From: Aminidesulfovibrio sp040307135
GTDB taxonomy: Bacteria > Desulfobacterota > Desulfovibrionia > Desulfovibrionales > Desulfovibrionaceae
Assembly (NCBI GenBank): GCA_040307135.1
Contig: JAWRKD010000139.1
Span: 1 to 29,287, forward strand
Reading direction: 5' to 3'
Length of the DNA stretch: 29,287 bases
Shown: positions 16,130-23,445 of the stretch, in pieces
How positions within the stretch are numbered: the stretch's first letter is position 1
How the letters are laid out: the number at the start of each line of letters is the position of its first letter
Notes under the pieces: model-generated
Database searches by the model: none
What the model was told of the DNA's origin: nothing
What the model saw: only the letters and a program-made list of their open reading frames with translations
Program-made: the position numbers and the translations under genes

Positions 16130-16558
16130 ATGACCCAGGCGAAGAAGGGCGACACGGTCCAGGTCCACTACACGGGACGGCTCGACGACGGCACGGTCTT
16201 CGACTCCTCCCTGGAGCGCGAGCCCCTGGAGTTCGAGGTGGGCGGCGGCATGGTCATCGAGGGCTTCGACGCGGCCATCACCGGCATGGCCGTGGGCGAG
16301 ACCAAATCCGTGCGCATCCCCTGCGGGCAGGCCTACGGCGAGCACCGGCCCGAGCTGGCCATCTCGGTGCAGCGCAGCCAGATCCCCCCGGACATCACCC
16401 CGGAGATCGGCATGACGCTGTCCATCCGCCTGGAGGACGGCAGCACCCCGCACGTGCACATCTCGGCCATGGACGAGGAGACTATCACCCTGGACGCCAA
16501 CCATCCCCTGGCCGGGCAGGACCTCATCTTCGAGCTGGCCCTGGTCAAGATCGGCTAG
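16130..16558 (+). CDS. FKBP-type peptidyl-prolyl isomerase, SlyD-like
   Basis: A 142-residue two-domain prolyl isomerase and chaperone. Seen: VQVHYTGRLDDGTVFDSS at the start of the FKBP core, EGFDAAITGMAVGETKSV, then the inserted IF chaperone domain in place of the flap (about residues 70-118), and DANHPLAGQDLIFEL, the NHPLAG signature of SlyD-type FKBPs. Unlike E. coli SlyD there is no His/Cys-rich metal tail. GAGGAGGG lies 4 nt before the ATG at 16130. It follows trpS by 10 nt. Confidence 0.92.
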   Translation: MTQAKKGDTVQVHYTGRLDDGTVFDSSLEREPLEFEVGGGMVIEGFDAAITGMAVGETKSVRIPCGQAYGEHRPELAISVQRSQIPPDITPEIGMTLSIRLEDGSTPHVHISAMDEETITLDANHPLAGQDLIFELALVKIG

Positions 16559-16579
16559 GCCCGGGAGCGCCGCTTTCCC

Positions 16580-17752
16580 ATGATCCCGCAACGCACGGAC
16601 TGCATCACGCCGTTTCTGGTCATGGACGTGCTGGAGGCCGCCCAACGCCTGGAGCGCTGCGGCCACCGCGTCATCCACCTGGAGATCGGGGAGCCGGACT
16701 TCGACACCCCGGAGTGCATCAAGGAGGCGGCCTGCCGGGCCGTGCGCGACGGCCGCACCCACTACACCCACAGCCTGGGCGTGCTGGAGCTGCGCGAGGC
16801 CATCTGCGCGGATTACGAAAAACGCTACGGCGTCGCCGTGCACCCGGACCAGGTCCTGGTGACCCAGGGCACGTCCCCGGCCATGCTCCTGGCCTTTTCC
16901 GCCCTGCTCGAGCACGGCGACCAGGTCCTGGTCTCGGACCCCTGCTACGCCTGCTACCCGAACTTCATCCGCTTCGTGGAGGCCGAGCCCGTGCCCGTGC
17001 CGGTGTCCGAGGACGACGCCTTCCAGTACCGGCCCGAGCGCGTGCGCCAGGCCCTCACGGAGCGCACCCGGGCCATCCTCATCAACTCCCCGGCCAACCC
17101 CACGGGCACCCTGCTCTCAGCCGAGCGCATGCGGGCCGTGGCGGACATGGGCCGGGAGGCCGGGGCCTTCGTGGTCTCCGACGAGATCTACCACGGCCTG
17201 GTCTATGAGGGCCGCGAGCGGAGCATCCTGGAGTTCACGGACCAGGCCTTCGTGCTCAACGGCTTTTCCAAGCTCTACGCCATGACCGGCTGGCGGCTGG
17301 GCTACGTCATCGCGCCCCGGGACTTCCTGCGACCCATGCAGCGCCTGAGCCAAAACTTCTTCATCTCGGCCTGCTCCGTGTCGCAGTGGGCCGGACTGGC
17401 CGCGCTCACCGAGGCGGCCGCGGACGTGGAGCGCATGCGCCAAACCTACGATCAGCGCCGCCGCCTGATGATCCGCCGCCTGCGCGAACTGGGTTTCGGC
17501 CTGGGCACGGAGCCCACCGGGGCCTTCTACGTGCTGGCCAACGCCCGGCGCCTGGCGGAGAGGTTCGGCGGCAGCTCCCTCAAGCTGGCCTTCGACATCC
17601 TGGAAAAGGCCCACGTGGGAGTGACTCCGGGCATCGACTTCGGCCCGGGCGCCGAGGGCTACCTGCGCTTCTCCTACGCCAATTCCCTGGAGAACATTGA
17701 GGAAGGCATGGCCCGGCTGGCGGGCTACCTGGACGGCGCGGGAGGGGCCTAG
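16580..17752 (+). CDS. Class I/II pyridoxal-phosphate aminotransferase
   Basis: A 390-residue fold-type I aminotransferase, close to the aspartate/aromatic and LL-diaminopimelate groups. Seen: HLEIGEPDFDTP near the N-terminus, GRTHYTHSLGVLELREAI, INSPANPTGTLLS (the NPTG motif), VVSDEIYHGLVYEG (Asp binds the pyridine nitrogen, Tyr the hydroxyl), the Schiff-base Lys231 in NGFSKLYAMTGWRLGY, and YLRFSYANS with the carboxylate-binding Arg. It follows the PPIase after 21 nt and probably shares its transcript. The amino acid used cannot be decided from the sequence. Confidence 0.9.
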   Translation: MIPQRTDCITPFLVMDVLEAAQRLERCGHRVIHLEIGEPDFDTPECIKEAACRAVRDGRTHYTHSLGVLELREAICADYEKRYGVAVHPDQVLVTQGTSPAMLLAFSALLEHGDQVLVSDPCYACYPNFIRFVEAEPVPVPVSEDDAFQYRPERVRQALTERTRAILINSPANPTGTLLSAERMRAVADMGREAGAFVVSDEIYHGLVYEGRERSILEFTDQAFVLNGFSKLYAMTGWRLGYVIAPRDFLRPMQRLSQNFFISACSVSQWAGLAALTEAAADVERMRQTYDQRRRLMIRRLRELGFGLGTEPTGAFYVLANARRLAERFGGSSLKLAFDILEKAHVGVTPGIDFGPGAEGYLRFSYANSLENIEEGMARLAGYLDGAGGA

Positions 17753-17760
17753 ACGCCGTC

Positions 17761-17789
17761 TTGCCAGAAGGCGGTTTCGTTCTTATATT
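17761..17789 (+). promoter_or_regulatory. Putative sigma-70 promoter giving a leaderless mRNA
   Basis: TTGCCA (17761-17766), 17 bp, TATATT (17784-17789). The ATG of the next gene is at 17798, only 8 nt after the -10 box, so transcription would begin at or next to the start codon. No ribosome binding site precedes that ATG. Confidence 0.55.
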
Positions 17790-17797
17790 ACAAAACT

Positions 17798-18175
17798 ATG
17801 AGAACGCTTCACGCCGTCCTTCTCGCCCTGCTCGTCCTGGTCCTGGCCGCGCCGGCCCTGGCCGACAACGAAGTCGTGCGCGAACTCACCAGCCAGGGAG
17901 GCGTCCTGGGGCCGGACTACCTGCCCAAGAAGCAGGAATACCGGCTGGACCCCTCCACCGACTTCCACTACTCCAGCGACCCATTCCTGCGCGAAAAAAC
18001 GGGAGACGGGGTGAAGGAGGCCAAGAAGCCCTCGCCCTTCCAGTTCTCCGTGGCCCCGGAGGAGCGCTACGACCCCATCACGGGCCAGCGCATTGAGCCC
18101 CAGGGCAGCGACGACGACCCCTTGAGCAAGGTGGGCGGCAAGGTGCAGATGGACGTGAACGTGATGGAGTTCTAG
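17798..18175 (+). CDS. Small exported hypothetical protein
   Basis: A 125-residue protein with a clear Sec signal peptide: MRT, a hydrophobic core of about 15 residues and an APALA cleavage site followed by DNEVV, so the mature protein starts near residue 23 and lies in the periplasm or outside. The mature part is polar, rich in Pro, Asp and Lys, without cysteine, and contains ERYDPITGQRIEPQ, which gives no family I recognise. It is separated from the aminotransferase by its own promoter and converges on the MarR gene with 16 nt between the stops. Confidence 0.82.
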   Translation: MRTLHAVLLALLVLVLAAPALADNEVVRELTSQGGVLGPDYLPKKQEYRLDPSTDFHYSSDPFLREKTGDGVKEAKKPSPFQFSVAPEERYDPITGQRIEPQGSDDDPLSKVGGKVQMDVNVMEF

Positions 18176-18191
18176 CGGCCCGCCGCAGCCT

Positions 18192-18662
18192 TCAGCCTTC
18201 CCCGCCGTCCACCGCTCCGTCCGCGGCCAGGTTCAGATTCACCGCAGCCAGCACCGTGAGGCAGCGCTCCAGGTCCTGGGGGCTCACGCCCTGCAGGGCC
18301 AGCCCCTCGCTCTCCCGGGCCGCCTCCTGGCAGCGGCGCTGGAGCTTGCGGCCCTCCACGGTGAGATAGACGCGGCGCTTGCGGTGGTCGCGGTCGTCGC
18401 GGGAGCGCACCACCAGGCTGCGTTCCTCCAGGCCGTCCACCAGGCGGCTCACCCCGGTCTTCTCCTGCATCAGCCCCTGGGCCAGGTCCTGCTGGGTCTG
18501 GCCGTCGCGGTCCCAGAGCCGGGTCAGCACCCGCCACTGCTCCACGGTGAGGGGCAGGCCCGCCGCCGCGAAACGGCGGCCCAGGTCATTGGCCAGCAGG
18601 CGGCCGGAGCGGTAGGCCAGGTAGCCCAGGGACCCTTCCAGGCAAAAGTTTTTTGGCGGCAT
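18192..18662 (-). CDS. MarR family transcriptional regulator
   Basis: A 156-residue winged-helix regulator. Seen: an N-terminal dimerisation helix, TVEQWRVLTRLWDRDGQTQQDLAQ (helices before and into the HTH), EKTGVSRLVDGLEERSLV (recognition helix) and the wing RDDRDHRKRRVYLT typical of MarR. Family members usually repress their own gene and a neighbour and respond to small phenolic or oxidising ligands. The ATG at 18662 has no ribosome site and lies 7 nt behind a predicted -10 box, so the message may be leaderless. A MarR-type palindrome covers that -10 box. The divergent neighbour is the EndoQ-UvrD gene, a possible regulatory target. Confidence 0.88.
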   Translation of the reverse strand: MPPKNFCLEGSLGYLAYRSGRLLANDLGRRFAAAGLPLTVEQWRVLTRLWDRDGQTQQDLAQGLMQEKTGVSRLVDGLEERSLVVRSRDDRDHRKRRVYLTVEGRKLQRRCQEAARESEGLALQGVSPQDLERCLTVLAAVNLNLAADGAVDGGEG

Positions 18663-18669
18663 GCATCAA

Positions 18670-18698
18670 GTTGTATCTGCAACCATTCACTCCGTCAA
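18670..18698 (-). promoter_or_regulatory. Putative MarR promoter with overlapping operator palindrome
   Basis: Minus strand TTGACG (18698-18693), 17 bp, TACAAC (18675-18670). On the plus strand GTTGTATCTGCAAC (18670-18683) is an imperfect palindrome of the TTG-N6-CAA type common in MarR operators, and it includes the whole -10 box. Occupation by the regulator would block its own promoter. Confidence 0.5.
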
Positions 18699-18795
18699 GA
18701 GGGCCGCCACCCGGGCCTGCGGCTTGCCAAGGCCGCCCCGAACGTCTAGAACCAGGGGCACACCGGAACAGAGATGCGAGCGCCGGGAGGCCTTC

Positions 18796-21700
18796 ATGGA
18801 ACGATTCGCCGCCGACCTCCACGTCCACTCCCGCTTTTCGCGGGCCACGAGCAAGGAGCTCACCATCCGCTCCCTGGCCGCCTGGGCGCGGGTCAAGGGC
18901 CTCACCGTGCTCGGCACCGGCGACTTCACCCACCCGGGCTGGCTCACGGAGATCGAGGAGACCCTCCAGGAGGACGGCAGCGGGCTCCTGGTGCTCAAGG
19001 ACGCCACGGGCCTGGAGGCCCTGGTGCCGGGCGTGGCGGCCCTGCCGCCGGGCGTCACCCGCTTCATGCTCCAGGCCGAGATCAGCTCCATCTATAAGAA
19101 GGCGGGCAAGGTCCGCAAAATCCACAACCTCGTCTATCTGCCCAGCCTGGAGGCCGTGCGCGCCTTCAACCGGAAGCTCGAGCAGTTGGGCAACCTGAAG
19201 AGCGACGGCCGCCCCATCCTGGGCCTGGACAGCCGCGACCTCCTGGCCATGGTCCTGGACACCCACCCCCAGGGCTTCGTGGTCCCGGCCCACATCTGGA
19301 CCCCCTGGTTCGCGCTCTTCGGCTCCAAGTCCGGTTTCAATTCCATCGAGGCCTGCTTCGAGGACCTTTCCGGCGAGATCTTCGCCATGGAGACCGGGCT
19401 CTCCTCGGACCCGGAGATGAACTGGCGCTGGAGCGCCCTGGACCGCGTCCGGCTCATCTCCAATTCCGACGCCCACTCCGGCGAGAAGCTCGGCCGCGAG
19501 TGCAACCTGTTCCGCGGCGAAATCTCTTATGAGGGCATCTACCGCGCCCTGCGCGGCGAGGGCCTGGGCCAGAAGTTCCTGGGCACGGTGGAGTTCTTCC
19601 CCGAGGAGGGCAAGTACCACCTGGACGGCCACCGCAAGTGCAACGTGGTCATGGAGCCCGAGGAAACCCGCCAGCGCCGCGGCGTCTGCCCGGTCTGCGG
19701 CAAGCCCGTGACCCTGGGCGTGCTCTCCCGCGTGCGCGAGCTGGCCGACCGCGAGCAGCCGATCCAGCCCCAGAACGCGCCCGGCTTCACCTCGCTCATC
19801 CCGCTCAAGGAACTGCTGGGCGAGATCCTGGACGCGGGCCCGGCCACCAAGAAGGTCCACGAGCTCTACCTCAAGCTGCTGGGCGATTTCGGCACCGAGC
19901 TGAACGTGCTCACCAAGGCCTCGCCCGAGGACCTCAAGCTGCGCTCGCCGCTTCTGGCCGAGGGCGTGGCCCGCATGCGCGAGGGCAAGGTCCTGCGCGC
20001 GCCGGGCTATGACGGCGAGTATGGGGTCATCAGCGTGTTCAGCGAGGCCGAACGCCGGGAATTCCGCCACGGCGGCCGCCTGGTCCAGACCCCGGCCAAG
20101 AAGCGCAAGAACCCCACGCCGGAGGCCGCCCCGCTGCCGGAGGCGCCTGCGGAGGCCGCGCCGGACCTGGCCTTCAACGAGGCCCAGCAGCGGGCCATCG
20201 CCGCGGGCCCCGGCCCCGTGCTGGTCCTGGCCGGGCCGGGCACGGGCAAGACCCAGACCCTCATGGGCCGCATCGACCGGCTGCTGAACGAGGGCGAGAA
20301 CCCCCGCCGCATCCTGGCCCTGACCTTCACCCGCCGGGCCGCGCGGGAGCTCAAGGAGCGCCTGCTCAAGCTCCTGGGCCTGGCCGACGAGGAGGCCGCG
20401 CCCCTGCCCCAGGCCGGGACCCTGCACGCCCACGGCTACGACTACTGGAAATTCGTGCACGGCGAGGCCCCGGTGGTCCTGGACGACGCCTCGGCGCGGC
20501 GCATCTTCCTGGAGGCCAACCCCGGGCTCAACGACGCCCGCGGCACCCAGGCCTTCGAGCGCTACAACCTGGCCCGCGAGACCCTCGCGCCCCTGCCCGG
20601 GGACCTGGCCGAGGCCGGGGCGCGCTACGCCCGGCAGAAGGACTCCTGGAACCAGGCCGACTACGCCGACCTCCTGGAGTTCCAGCTCCAGCAGTTCCAG
20701 GCCCCCACCTTCGTCTCGCCCTACGCCCACGTGCTCGTGGACGAGATCCAGGACCTCACCCCGCTCCAACTGGCCGTGGTCACGGCCCTGGCCGGGACCG
20801 AGGGCAGGGGCTTCTTCGCCATCGGCGACCCCAACCAGTCCATCTACGGCTTCCGCGGGGCCGTGGGCGCGGTGCGGGCCGAGCTCTCGGCGCGCTGGCC
20901 CCAGCTGACGGAGATCGCCCTCACGGACAACTACCGCTCGGGCCAGCCCGTGCTGGACTGCGCCCACGCCCTTTTCCCGGACTCGCCCCGGCTGGCGGCC
21001 CGGCGTGACGCGCCCTGCGCCATCCACCTCTTCCGCGCCCCGGATGCGCCCCTGGAGGCGGCCTGGCTGGCCGAGCGCATCAAGAACCTCCTGGGTCCCA
21101 CCAGCCACAGCCTGGCCGACGGCCAGGACGAGGGCGGCCTGGCCCCGGGCGACATCGCGGTGCTCGTGCGCTTCCGGGGCCTGATCCCGGCCCTGGAGGC
21201 GGCGCTCGGCCGTTTCGGGGTGCCCTGCGCCGCGCCCGAGGCCGAGGCCTTCTGGAACGAGCCCCGGGTCTCGGCCATCCTGGGCTCCGTGGGCCGCGCC
21301 CTGGGCATGGCCTGTGCCTTCGAGGGCGACTGCCCGGACCTGCCCGAGGCCGTGCTGACCCAGGGACCGGACGGCCTGGCCAAGCTCCTCAAGGACACTC
21401 CGCCCTTCGATCCCTTCTTCTGGCAGTCGCGGCCCTTCCGCGAGCTGCGCGAGGCCCACGGCCGCCGGGGGGGCTGGGCCGGACTCATCAACTGGGTGCA
21501 TCTCCAGAGCGAGCTGGAGAACGTCCGGCGCTCGGCCGAGAAGGTCCAGATCATGAGCATCCACGCGGCCAAGGGCCTGGAGTTCGAGGCCGTGTTCCTG
21601 CCCGCCCTGGAGGACGGCATCCTGCCTTTTGCCGGTGCCGACATGCTCACCGGCAAGATCACGGCCCCGGAAAACCTGCCGGACACGGCCGAGGAGCGCC

Positions 21701-21897
21701 GCCTGCTCTACGTGGGCCTGACCCGGGCCAGGCGCTCGCTGTACTTAAGCCACGCGGCCCAGCGCGCGCTCTACGGCCGCACGCTCCGGCTGCCGCCCTC
21801 GCGCTTCCTCAAGGACCTGCCCGAGGCGCTCATGACCCGCTCCCAGCTGGCGGCCCATACCGTGAAGAAAGAAAAACAGATGACGCTGTTCGATTAG
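18796..21897 (+). CDS. Endonuclease Q-like PHP domain fused to UvrD/Rep helicase
   Basis: A 1033-residue fusion. Residues 1-435 or so match endonuclease Q, a PHP-fold enzyme that nicks DNA 5' of uracil, hypoxanthine and other lesions: DLHVHSRFS (His9, His11), GTGDFTHPGW, VVPAHIWTPW, SNSDAHSGEKLGRE (Asp225, His227), EEGKYHLDGHRKC and CPVCGKPVTLGVLSRV with a probable zinc site (Cys282, Cys298, Cys301). After an Ala/Pro/Glu-rich linker comes a superfamily 1 helicase: Walker A GPGTGKT at about 480-486, LVDEIQDLTP, IGDPNQSIYGFRG, LTDNYRSGQP, MSIHAAKGLEFE and LLYVGLTRAR. GGGAGG lies 5 nt before the ATG at 18796; an in-frame ATG at 18661 lies in the MarR promoter and is less likely. Likely role: lesion cleavage coupled to strand removal. 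Confidence 0.88.
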   Translation: MERFAADLHVHSRFSRATSKELTIRSLAAWARVKGLTVLGTGDFTHPGWLTEIEETLQEDGSGLLVLKDATGLEALVPGVAALPPGVTRFMLQAEISSIYKKAGKVRKIHNLVYLPSLEAVRAFNRKLEQLGNLKSDGRPILGLDSRDLLAMVLDTHPQGFVVPAHIWTPWFALFGSKSGFNSIEACFEDLSGEIFAMETGLSSDPEMNWRWSALDRVRLISNSDAHSGEKLGRECNLFRGEISYEGIYRALRGEGLGQKFLGTVEFFPEEGKYHLDGHRKCNVVMEPEETRQRRGVCPVCGKPVTLGVLSRVRELADREQPIQPQNAPGFTSLIPLKELLGEILDAGPATKKVHELYLKLLGDFGTELNVLTKASPEDLKLRSPLLAEGVARMREGKVLRAPGYDGEYGVISVFSEAERREFRHGGRLVQTPAKKRKNPTPEAAPLPEAPAEAAPDLAFNEAQQRAIAAGPGPVLVLAGPGTGKTQTLMGRIDRLLNEGENPRRILALTFTRRAARELKERLLKLLGLADEEAAPLPQAGTLHAHGYDYWKFVHGEAPVVLDDASARRIFLEANPGLNDARGTQAFERYNLARETLAPLPGDLAEAGARYARQKDSWNQADYADLLEFQLQQFQAPTFVSPYAHVLVDEIQDLTPLQLAVVTALAGTEGRGFFAIGDPNQSIYGFRGAVGAVRAELSARWPQLTEIALTDNYRSGQPVLDCAHALFPDSPRLAARRDAPCAIHLFRAPDAPLEAAWLAERIKNLLGPTSHSLADGQDEGGLAPGDIAVLVRFRGLIPALEAALGRFGVPCAAPEAEAFWNEPRVSAILGSVGRALGMACAFEGDCPDLPEAVLTQGPDGLAKLLKDTPPFDPFFWQSRPFRELREAHGRRGGWAGLINWVHLQSELENVRRSAEKVQIMSIHAAKGLEFEAVFLPALEDGILPFAGADMLTGKITAPENLPDTAEERRLLYVGLTRARRSLYLSHAAQRALYGRTLRLPPSRFLKDLPEALMTRSQLAAHTVKKEKQMTLFD

Positions 21898-22040
21898 CCG
21901 AGCAGGACCCTGTACAGGCAGACCTCGTAGGCCCGGCACAGGCGGCGGGCGAACCCGCCGGAAAGCCCGGCCTCGCGCAGGCGGCAGAAGACGTGCAGGG
22001 GGTTGAGCAGGTGTCTCAGATGTTGTTTCACGGCGTCCAT
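21894..22040 (-). CDS. Small hypothetical protein (48 residues)
   Basis: A 48-residue Cys- and Arg-rich basic protein, MDAVKQHLRHLLNPLHVFCR at the start and CLYRVLLG at the end, mostly helical in pattern with three cysteines. AAGGAG lies 8 nt before its ATG, which supports it as a real gene. Its TAA stop shares bases with the TAG stop of the helicase gene on the other strand (21894-21897), so the two converge with a 4-nt overlap. Upstream it is divergent from cbiR. No function can be assigned. Confidence 0.6.
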   Translation of the reverse strand: MDAVKQHLRHLLNPLHVFCRLREAGLSGGFARRLCRAYEVCLYRVLLG

Positions 22041-22054
22041 GCGGCGCGCTCCTT

Positions 22055-22071
22055 GCGGGGACGATCCCCGC
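22055..22071. repeat. Perfect inverted repeat between the small gene and cbiR
   Basis: GCGGGGA-CGA-TCCCCGC is a perfect 7-bp palindrome with a 3-nt centre in the 52-nt gap between divergent starts. It lies just upstream of the ribosome site of the minus-strand gene. It could be an operator or a leader hairpin. Confidence 0.4.
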
Positions 22072-22092
22072 TGCCGGAATATTGCAACCCCC

Positions 22093-22944
22093 ATGCCTGA
22101 ACCGAAATCCCCAGCCCCGGCCGCCCCATCCGCAGCCCCGAGAAACGCTCCGGAAAATCCTGCCGCCCGCGCCGCCATTGGCCCGGCGGCCGAGGCCTTC
22201 GCCCGCGCAGGCATCCCTGCCCCGCCCTGGACCGTGGCCGCGCCCTCCTTCGTCATCCCGGGCACGGTGCGCGAAAATTGCGCATTCCTGCGCAGTTCTT
22301 TCCCGGAGGTGGGCCTGCTCCTGTTCGAGACGCAGGCCTGCCTGGATTACGGCCCCGCCGACCTGCCCGGGCCGGACGAGTTCCCGGAGCTTTCCTTCCA
22401 CGCCCACCTGCCCCTGGACCTGCCCTGGACCGAGGGCCCGGCACGCATTGAGGCCGTGCTCGGCGCACTCCTGGCCAAGGTCGCGCACCTGCGGCCCTGG
22501 GCCTGGGTGCTGCATCCGCCGCCCGGGGCGGACCTGGCGGAACTGGCCCGGGTCTTCGCCCGCAGGGGCGTGGACCCGGCGGACGTGCTCCTGGAGAACA
22601 CCCGCGAGCAGGACCTGGCCGGGATCTGGAAACAGGCGGTCCGGGCGGGCTTTTCGGCCTGCCTGGACCTGGGACACCTCCTGGCGTATGCTCAGTTCCG
22701 CGTGCTGGACCTGCCCGGGCTCTGGTCCCGCACCCGGCTTCTGCACCTGAACGCGCCCGGACCCGGCGGCCGCCACGAGAGCCTGGCCCGGCTGGACGGC
22801 CGGGGCCGGGGCCTGCTGGCGGCGATGCTCGGCGGTTTCCGGCCCGGCGGCGTGGTCCTGCTCGAGGTCTTCGACCCCGGCCGGCTGGAAGAATCCCTCA
22901 ACGTCCTGGCGGAAACCGCCGGACGCATCCTGGAACACCCATGA
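22093..22944 (+). CDS. cbiR: Cobamide-remodelling phosphodiesterase CbiR
   Basis: A 283-residue TIM-barrel protein of the AP-endonuclease 2 superfamily matching CbiR, which hydrolyses (pseudo)cobalamin to cobinamide phosphate-type intermediates so that a preferred lower ligand can be installed. Seen: PSFVIPGTVRENCAFL, the GLLLFET strand with an acidic residue, LSFHAHLPLDL, WVLHPPPGADL, VLLENT, CLDLGHLLAY, LLHLNAP and VVLLEVFD, a set of His/Glu/Asp-ended strands that form the metal site. The first ~30 residues are Pro/Ala-rich. The ATG at 22093 has no ribosome site; earlier in-frame starts overlap the divergent gene. The stop overlaps the cobU ATG (ATGA), so both serve the same salvage pathway. 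Confidence 0.8.
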   Translation: MPEPKSPAPAAPSAAPRNAPENPAARAAIGPAAEAFARAGIPAPPWTVAAPSFVIPGTVRENCAFLRSSFPEVGLLLFETQACLDYGPADLPGPDEFPELSFHAHLPLDLPWTEGPARIEAVLGALLAKVAHLRPWAWVLHPPPGADLAELARVFARRGVDPADVLLENTREQDLAGIWKQAVRAGFSACLDLGHLLAYAQFRVLDLPGLWSRTRLLHLNAPGPGGRHESLARLDGRGRGLLAAMLGGFRPGGVVLLEVFDPGRLEESLNVLAETAGRILEHP

Positions 22945-23444
22945 TCACCTTGGTGCTCGGCGGCAACAAATCCGGAAAATCGGCGTTCGCCCTGAAACTC
23001 CTGGCCAAAGGCCCGGGGCCCTCGGTGCTTTTGGCCACCGGACGGGCCCGCGATCTCCATTTTCGGCGCCAGATCCTCGCCCATCGGGAAAACCGCGACC
23101 CGGGCATCCCGGTCATCGAAGTGGGCACGGACTTGCCCGAACTCATGATCCGGGCTAAAAGCGAGTATGCGTCGATGCTGGTGGACAGCCTGGACTTCTG
23201 GCTGTTCGCCTGCCGCGAGGAGGGCCTGAAACGCATCCAGGATTTCCTCACGGCGCTGCAGGCCTGGAACGGGGGGAACATCGTTCTGGTTTCCTGCGAG
23301 ATCGGGCTCGGCCCCCTGCCGGTAAGTGCGGAGGCGCGGGCATTCGTGCGCGAACTGGGCGATCTGAACCAAAACATGGCCGCCCTGGCGGGTGAGGTGT
23401 TTTTCACCGTCGCCGGCCTGCCCATCACCCTGAAAAAGGCGTAG
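22941..23444 (+). CDS. cobU: Adenosylcobinamide kinase/guanylyltransferase-like protein (CobU family), divergent
   Basis: A 167-residue P-loop protein of the CobU/CobP family, which phosphorylates and guanylylates cobinamide. Seen: the P-loop GGNKSGKS at 7-14 (usual form GGxRSGKS), LLATGRARD, ILAHRENRD with a His at the place of the guanylylated His46 of Salmonella CobU, LVDSLDFWLF for the usual VDCLTLWL, VSCEIGLGPLP for VSNEVGxGIVP, LGDLNQNMA and GLPITLK. Several conserved positions differ (Arg to Lys, Asn to Cys), so activity may be altered. The ATG overlaps the cbiR stop. The pair suggests salvage of imported or remodelled cobamides. The DHH gene starts 2 nt after the stop codon. Confidence 0.8.
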   Translation: MITLVLGGNKSGKSAFALKLLAKGPGPSVLLATGRARDLHFRRQILAHRENRDPGIPVIEVGTDLPELMIRAKSEYASMLVDSLDFWLFACREEGLKRIQDFLTALQAWNGGNIVLVSCEIGLGPLPVSAEARAFVRELGDLNQNMAALAGEVFFTVAGLPITLKKA

Positions 23445-23445
23445 C

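Noticed and set aside
14269..16155. Long minus-strand open frame opposite the M50 gene and trpS
   Set aside because: It is antisense to trpS, which is unmistakable, and its product is compositionally biased.
18586..21564. Long minus-strand open frame across the EndoQ-UvrD gene
   Set aside because: The plus strand carries all helicase and PHP motifs. The antisense translation is low-complexity and has no family features.
22041..22092. Cobalamin riboswitch ahead of cbiR
   Set aside because: The gap is only 52 nt and lacks a B12-box; a riboswitch would not fit.
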